DNA from: Salinactinospora qingdaonensis
GTDB taxonomy: Bacteria > Actinomycetota > Actinomycetes > Streptosporangiales > Streptosporangiaceae
DNA: 36,053 nt
Direction of reading: 5' to 3'
NCBI RefSeq assembly: GCF_039539445.1
Contig: NZ_BAABDD010000037.1
Span: forward strand, 1-36,053
The notes beneath the pieces are model-generated. The model was not told the DNA's origin. It saw nothing but the letters and a program-made list of their open reading frames with translations, and did no database searches. Shown here one piece after another: positions 32,382-36,053 of the stretch. The position numbers and the translations under genes were made by a program. Each line of letters starts with the position of its first letter. Within the stretch, counting starts at the first letter, position 1.

Positions 32382-32578
32382 CAGGCGCCGCGCGGTCGGT
32401 GAAAACAGGCGCGGACCTTCCCCACACCGGCCGCGCGGCTTACAAAGCACTCTGTCCGGCTGCCTCACAAGTTTCCCGCCTAATCCTGCCGCTCCGGGGC
32501 GGATCGCCTGGCGGTGCGGGAGCCGGCGGTCTGGAATCATGTTGGGATACTGGGCTGATGGAACCGGAGGGACCTTAG

Positions 32579-33064
32579 GTGAGTCCGCGCTCAACGCCAT
32601 GGCGGACGTACGCACAGATCGCGGAGACGCTTCGACAGCGCATCGCCAACGGCGCTCTTGCCCCCGGTAAGCCGCTCCCTTCGGAAGCCACCCTCGGGCA
32701 GGAATTCCATGTCGCTCGTAGCACTGTGCGGCGTGCGCTGGCTGTGCTGGAAGCGGGACGACTGATCAGAACGGTTCCCGGCACTGGGCGCCTGGTCTGC
32801 GCCCCGGAAGAAACCGCTGAACAGGTGCCTTCGGAGCAACAACCGCAGTACCGCAGAATCGCCGCCGACCTGCGGGAACAGATCACGCGCGGGCTCCTGG
32901 CGCCGGGGGCTCCGCTGCCCAGTGAAGCCGCCCTTGTGCGGCACTACGGCGTCTCGCGTGGAACGGCGCGACAGGCGTTCTCCGAACTGGAGGGGTCCGG
33001 CCTGATCGTCTCGGTTCAGGGGAAGGGCCGCTTCGTCCGTAGTCCCGAAACGCCGGCACGTTAG
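32579..33064 (+). CDS. GntR regulator with two DNA-binding domains
   Basis: GTG 32579 follows GGAGGG at good spacing, giving 161 residues. Both halves are GntR wHTH domains: 'YAQIAETLRQRIANGALAPGKPLPSEATLGQEFHVARSTVRRALAVLEAGRLIRTVPGTGRLV' and 'YRRIAADLREQITRGLLAPGAPLPSEAALVRHYGVSRGTARQAFSELEGSGLIVSVQGKGRFV'. There is no effector domain. Two reading heads suggest one protein that bridges tandem or palindromic sites. The gene precedes the HD gene by 10 nt and probably shares its operon. Confidence 0.9.
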   Translation: MSPRSTPWRTYAQIAETLRQRIANGALAPGKPLPSEATLGQEFHVARSTVRRALAVLEAGRLIRTVPGTGRLVCAPEETAEQVPSEQQPQYRRIAADLREQITRGLLAPGAPLPSEAALVRHYGVSRGTARQAFSELEGSGLIVSVQGKGRFVRSPETPAR

Positions 33065-33074
33065 CCTGACACAT

Positions 33075-33626
33075 GTGGGACATGTTCTGTGGGCGCGCGA
33101 CCTAGCCCGGAGCCTCCTCGAAGAGCCCTTGCCCCGCCGCTGGGCGCACACGCAAGGGGTGGCCGAACAGGCTGAAACGCTGGCCGGTGTGCTGGGTGAA
33201 GACGCCGATCTCGTGACGTCCTCGGCGTGGCTCCACGACATCGGGTACTCGCCCACTCTGGCCGTAACCGGCTTTCACCCCCTCGACGGTGCCCGGTACC
33301 TCCGCACTGTCGAGCATGCCGACGAACAACTCTGCTCCCTGGTCGCTCACCACTCCGGCGCCTTGGTCGAAGCGGAAGAACGCGGGATGCTCGACGATCT
33401 CACCGCAGAGTTTCCGCTCCCGCGTCCTGACCTGTTGGAAGCGCTGACCTACTCCGACATGACCACCGGGCCTGACGGCACCCACCTGCCGGTTGAGCGG
33501 CGTCTCTCCGAGATCCTCGCGCGCTATGGGCCTGGTGACCTGGTTTACCGTTCTATCTCGCGCTCCAAGCCTGACCTTGTGGGAGCGGTGCGGGCAGTAG
33601 AGGAACGCAAGCACAACGGCGGTTAG
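33075..33626 (+). CDS. HD-domain hydrolase
   Basis: The 183-residue product opens with 'WARDLARSLLEEPLPRRWAHTQGVAEQAETLA' and continues 'SSAWLHDIGYSPTLAVTGFHPLDGARYL', 'VAHHSGA' and 'LTYSDMTTGPDG'. These give the H...HD...D signature for divalent metal binding, as in phosphohydrolases. The substrate is probably a nucleotide or related phosphoester. GTG 33075 is the most likely start, but no ribosome-binding site is clear. Similar genes are common next to GntR in AICEs. Confidence 0.85.
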   Translation: MGHVLWARDLARSLLEEPLPRRWAHTQGVAEQAETLAGVLGEDADLVTSSAWLHDIGYSPTLAVTGFHPLDGARYLRTVEHADEQLCSLVAHHSGALVEAEERGMLDDLTAEFPLPRPDLLEALTYSDMTTGPDGTHLPVERRLSEILARYGPGDLVYRSISRSKPDLVGAVRAVEERKHNGG

Positions 33627-33644
33627 TCCGTGACGGGTGGTCAG

Positions 33645-34121
33645 TCACCCGATGTGCGGCGATGCGCCCTCATCCAGGTAGTGACCGATGCGCAGGCGCA
33701 TCGACCGGTCCATCTGGTACCTCTCCAACTCCGCCTTGGGAATCCAGTGGACTTCGCGGGATTCACTGCTGGGGGTGGGTTCGCCGGATACGGCGCGCGC
33801 GGTGAGCACGATGGAGAACTCTTGGCGGACTTCGCCGTCGCTGGTGTAGTGGATGAGGTGGCGCGGATCGCTGTAGATGCCGGAGATGCCGACGATCTCG
33901 CAGATGATGCCGGTTTCCTCACGGGTCTCGCGGATGGCTGCCTCGGGCACGGATTCACCGAGGTCGATGGCGCCGCCGGGAGCGGCCCAGTTGCCGTTGT
34001 CGGTGCGGCGAATCAGCAGAACCTCGTCCCGGTCGTTGACCACGAGCACGTTGACCGACGGAACAAGACTGTTGGCCTTCGGAGCCTGCGGGTCGTCGTA
34101 GTAGTCAATCCGCCTAGCCAT
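33645..34121 (-). CDS. NUDIX hydrolase
   Basis: The 158-residue product contains the Nudix box 'GAIDLGESVPEAAIRETREETGI' (GX5EX7REUXEEXGU), whose glutamates bind Mg2+ for cleaving X-linked nucleoside diphosphates. ATG 34121 ('MARRIDYYDDPQAPKANSLVPS') follows GAGAGAAG and matches the usual N-terminus. ATG 34133 overlaps the upstream stop but is less likely. It lies 3' of the HTH paralogue 2 gene, so the two probably share a transcript. The substrate is unknown. Confidence 0.9.
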   Translation of the reverse strand: MARRIDYYDDPQAPKANSLVPSVNVLVVNDRDEVLLIRRTDNGNWAAPGGAIDLGESVPEAAIRETREETGIICEIVGISGIYSDPRHLIHYTSDGEVRQEFSIVLTARAVSGEPTPSSESREVHWIPKAELERYQMDRSMRLRIGHYLDEGASPHIG

Positions 34122-34129
34122 GGCTTCTC

Positions 34130-34867
34130 TCATTCCAGGGGAGTGGCCTCGTCCCAGACACGCTGGAAGCTGTCTAGGTAGGTGTTGACCATGCTGCCGC
34201 CGGAGATCTTACGCAGGTGGAAAACCGGCGCGTTGGCAGCGGGAACGCCGTACACGTGGGTGTTGACGAGTAGCTGATCATCGGCGCGGTAGATCGAGTT
34301 GTACAGCACCGTCTTGTGAAGACGAAACTCCACACCCTCAACGGCACGGAGAGGCTTGTACAGCACGATCACGTTCCGGATCTTGGCCGCCATCGCCTCA
34401 TCGATGCCCTCATCGGCGCCACGCTGGGCAACGGCGTCACTGTCGGGATCACCCAGCAGGAAACGCACACGCACGCCCGCCTCGGCCTTCTCCGTGAACA
34501 GGCGTACCAAGCTGGCGTCCTCGGCTAGGAAGAAGCCGCTGTAGACAAGGACACCGATCTCGTGCTCCGCGGACTCGAACAGCCGGCGCCAGGTCTCAGG
34601 GGGCACGCTCCATCGGTGGGGATGGACAGCGAGAATCTCGCCCTCGGATGCGGCCGTGCTCTGTTCGCGTGTCAGCGCCTTTGGCCATAGGTACGTCTCG
34701 TCCATGCCAAGCCGCGCCGCGACCGCGTAGCGGTGGCGACGGTAGGGGATGCGCCCAAGGCTGATCCAACGCTCAACGCTCTTCGCGTCGACGCCTACCT
34801 CTTCGGCGAGATCAGCGGGCGCGATTCCGTGCTCAAGTAGCGCGGCGCGCAACCTCTCGTTCGGCAT
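34130..34867 (-). CDS. HTH regulator with PLD-like C-terminal domain, paralogue 2
   Basis: ATG 34867 gives 245 residues. HTH: 'ALLEHGIAPADLAEEVGVDAKSVERWISLGRIPYRRHRYAVAARLG'. Middle: 'HPHRWSVPPETWRRLFESAEHEIGVLVYSGFFLAEDASLVRLFTEKAEAGVRVRFLLGDPDSDAVAQRGA'. C-terminus: 'RLHKTVLYNSIYRADDQLLVNTHVYGVPAANAPVFHLRK'. It is clearly homologous to the 30931 gene throughout. A PLD-like fold without a full catalytic motif is likely. A GGACGTCC inverted repeat straddles its promoter, which suggests autorepression. Confidence 0.88.
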   Translation of the reverse strand: MPNERLRAALLEHGIAPADLAEEVGVDAKSVERWISLGRIPYRRHRYAVAARLGMDETYLWPKALTREQSTAASEGEILAVHPHRWSVPPETWRRLFESAEHEIGVLVYSGFFLAEDASLVRLFTEKAEAGVRVRFLLGDPDSDAVAQRGADEGIDEAMAAKIRNVIVLYKPLRAVEGVEFRLHKTVLYNSIYRADDQLLVNTHVYGVPAANAPVFHLRKISGGSMVNTYLDSFQRVWDEATPLE

Positions 34868-34874
34868 GTGCCCC

Positions 34875-34927
34875 GTGTTCGGAGGACGTCCAAGGACGGG
34901 CTCACATTATCGGGACGTCCTGAACAC
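34875..34927. promoter_or_regulatory. GGACGTCC inverted-repeat operator upstream of paralogue 2
   Basis: GGACGTCC occurs at 34884-34891 and 34913-34920. Including flanks, GTGTTC plus AGGACGTCC (34875-34891, with GG between) is inverted by GGACGTCCT plus GAACAC (34913-34927). Between them, on the minus strand, GATAAT (34911-34906) is a good -10. A regulator bound here would block the promoter. Confidence 0.65.
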
Positions 34928-35066
34928 GTCCAGCCATGTAGTGATCGCGTCCTCGCCCTCTCCTCGATGGTTGTAGGTGTCCGAACAACGTAGCTCCGTC
35001 GACCGAACCGGCCACGCGACCACCTGACCGCACGGAGAGAGGGCGTAGCCCTTCGCAACACAAACT

Positions 35067-35087
35067 GATACATGTTATACATGTATC
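35067..35087. promoter_or_regulatory. AT-rich dyad upstream of the Pra-like gene
   Basis: GATACATG (35067-35074), TTATA, CATGTATC (35080-35087) is a perfect 8-bp-arm inverted repeat. It lies 87 bp before the Pra-like start, in a locally AT-rich strip. It is probably an operator, or an origin-related site. Confidence 0.6.
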
Positions 35088-35174
35088 GATTCTCTTTCGT
35101 GCTGGGTCGCTTATCGGGGCGGAAGTGGATCACATGCCGTTGACCAGATCGAAGAACGAACAGGAGTGGCTGAG

Positions 35175-35591
35175 ATGGCGATTCAGGGTGCGTTGCCGGT
35201 GGCGTTCGCGACGGTGTTCCCGCATGGCGCTTACGCGCTGGGTGTGGAGGCGATCACCGATTTTGAGACCAAGCGGCCCCAGACGGATAGGGAGTCGGGG
35301 CTGCCGTTGTGGGCGGTGGATGTGATCGACGCTGATCCGAATGCGCGGGGTAAGGCCAAGAGCGTCAAGGTCAAGGTGGCCGCTGAGCACTGTCCGACGT
35401 TGCCCGATGAGGTCTCGGGGCTGCCGTTTCGCCCTATCGAGTTCGACGGCATGGCGGTCATGCCCTACGTCGATGAGTCGGGCCGGCGTCCCCGGGTGGC
35501 CTACTCGCTGCGCGCCACGGGTGTGAAGACCCCCGGCGCTGCGGGGCGCAAGGGTTCCGCGCCCTCCTCTGCGGCCAAGGATGCGGCCTGA
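35175..35591 (+). CDS. Pra-like plasmid replication/integration/excision activator
   Basis: AGGAG at 35162-35166 points to ATG 35175, giving 138 residues; a GTG at 35166 is less likely. The start 'MAIQGALPVAFATVFPHGAYALGVEAITDFE', the 'TGLPVWxVxVxDADPxAR'-like block 'SGLPLWAVDVIDADPNARG', and 'GLPFRPIEFDGMAVMPYV' match the activator proteins of AICEs, of which Pra of pSAM2 is the known example. These stimulate expression of replication, xis and int genes. It fits an integrated element. Confidence 0.8.
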   Translation: MAIQGALPVAFATVFPHGAYALGVEAITDFETKRPQTDRESGLPLWAVDVIDADPNARGKAKSVKVKVAAEHCPTLPDEVSGLPFRPIEFDGMAVMPYVDESGRRPRVAYSLRATGVKTPGAAGRKGSAPSSAAKDAA

Positions 35592-35694
35592 CCCCTGCCT
35601 GTCGTGCGGGGCGGCCGTGAGGTGTTGGCGCACCTGGGCCGCCCCTGACTCTCCCCTAGTCCTGCGAAAACCGTGGAAGAGGTGTGTCTAGCTT

Positions 35695-35943
35695 ATGTCC
35701 TGTGAAGATCAGCGCTCGCTCACCCATGAGGTGAGCGCGTTTCTGGAGCTGCTGCGGGAACGTTTCGAGCGTCCGCTGCTGGCCCCGGTCGATCCCGGCG
35801 AGGATGCCGCCCTGTTCGAGATCAAAGCCGAGGTGATGGAAGCCCTCGCCGTCCAGCGCGGCGATGCCGAGTCGCGCGCGGTGGCCGACAACGCCCGCGC
35901 CGTGGCCAACGCCAAGCGGGCTCAGCTCGGGGGTGAGCGCTGA
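35695..35943 (+). CDS. Small AICE-type hypothetical protein
   Basis: The 82-residue product is charged and helical ('LTHEVSAFLELLRERFERPLLAPVDPGEDAALFEIKAEVMEALAVQRGDAESRAVADNARAVANAKRAQL'). It is followed immediately by an overlapping gene (TGATG). Its position after the Pra-like gene suggests an operon with transfer genes. I do not recognise a family. Confidence 0.6.
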   Translation: MSCEDQRSLTHEVSAFLELLRERFERPLLAPVDPGEDAALFEIKAEVMEALAVQRGDAESRAVADNARAVANAKRAQLGGER

Positions 35944-36053
35944 TGTGGCGCAACCCCCGGCCGGGTGAGCAGCAACCCCAATTGACGGCTCCGGTTCCGG
36001 CTCAGGCGGTGCGGTTTGCCACGCCGGTGGTCACCACCCCGGGCATCTTCATC
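35943..36053 (+). CDS. Start of a further AICE gene, cut by the window edge
   Basis: ATG 35943 overlaps the preceding stop. The 37 visible codons ('MWRNPRPGEQQPQLTAPVPAQAVRFATPVVTTPGIFI') are Pro-rich. The position is where an FtsK/SpoIIIE-like transfer protein is often encoded, but the fragment itself does not show this. Confidence 0.5.
   Translation, partial: MWRNPRPGEQQPQLTAPVPAQAVRFATPVVTTPGIFI

Larger units (their letters stand above)
28109..36053 (+). mobile_element. Integrated AICE-like element, left end and partial
   Basis: The block from the tRNA-Arg remnant to the right edge contains a Pra-like activator, GntR, HD and NUDIX genes, small AICE-type proteins and two related HTH regulators. 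This gene set is typical of actinomycete integrative and conjugative elements such as the pSAM2 type. Base composition changes inside it. The integrase, excisionase, replication initiator and FtsK-like transfer genes should lie to the right of the window. Confidence 0.75.

Overview
The window is chromosomal DNA from a high-GC actinomycete. The signs are strong G/C bias at third codon positions, GTG starts, ATGA/GTGA gene overlaps, an XRE(DUF5753)/DUF397 regulator set, a CU044_5270-type partner beside an ECF sigma factor, and an actinomycete integrative element (AICE). A Nocardiopsis-like member of the Streptosporangiales is my best guess. That is inference from gene content, not a match to a genome.

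Layout. 1-600: repeats (60-bp tandem units and pieces of a dispersed element). 0.83-3.5 kb: an overlapping three-gene operon of unknown function facing an XRE/DUF5753 regulator and two DUF397 genes, across an intergenic region full of inverted repeats. 3.6-4.9 kb: a PIMT-type methyltransferase overlapping a small CxxCxGxG protein. 5.2-7.65 kb: an ECF sigma factor, a CU044_5270-family membrane protein and a VanZ-like gene broken by one in-frame TGA. 7.9-14.1 kb: a DUF1963-like protein, an APH-type kinase, a beta-hydroxyacid dehydrogenase-like enzyme, a divergent AraC/LysE pair and a secreted protein. 15.2-19.9 kb: a complete ytfQ-ytfR-ytfT-yjfF galactofuranose-type ABC importer, behind LacI-type palindromes and a tandemly duplicated leader. 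20-21 kb: a class A beta-lactamase lipoprotein. 21.9-25.2 kb: a MacB/LolD-type ABC ATPase with an FtsX-like permease carrying three frameshifts. 25.5-27.3 kb: an orphan polymorphic-toxin end (Hint plus RNase A-like domain) and its CdiI-like immunity gene, joined to a radical SAM gene fragment.

At 28109-28153 lies the 3' part of a tRNA-Arg(ACG) gene without its 5' part. This looks like the attR of an integrated element that occupies the rest of the window and runs off the right edge. The element carries a strikingly AT-rich gene with a DUF4209/HEPN-like C-terminus (candidate defence cargo), two paralogous HTH regulators that share a GGACGTCC-type operator, a double-wHTH GntR regulator, HD and NUDIX enzymes, a Pra-like activator and the start of further genes.

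A dispersed ~155-170 bp element with inverted T-rich/A-rich ends (TAGGTTGTTGTTTTT-like) occurs four times between genes, at 4985, 9082, 11378 and 21519. Pieces of it lie at 1-60 and 555-600. It is the main structure that gene annotation does not explain.

The clearest functional groupings are these. The sigma factor and its CU044_5270 partner form a sensing/regulation pair. The Ytf importer is probably derepressed by a sugar through a LacI-type repressor encoded elsewhere. The toxin/immunity pair is a displaced CDI-like tip. The right-hand genes are the regulatory and accessory end of an AICE.
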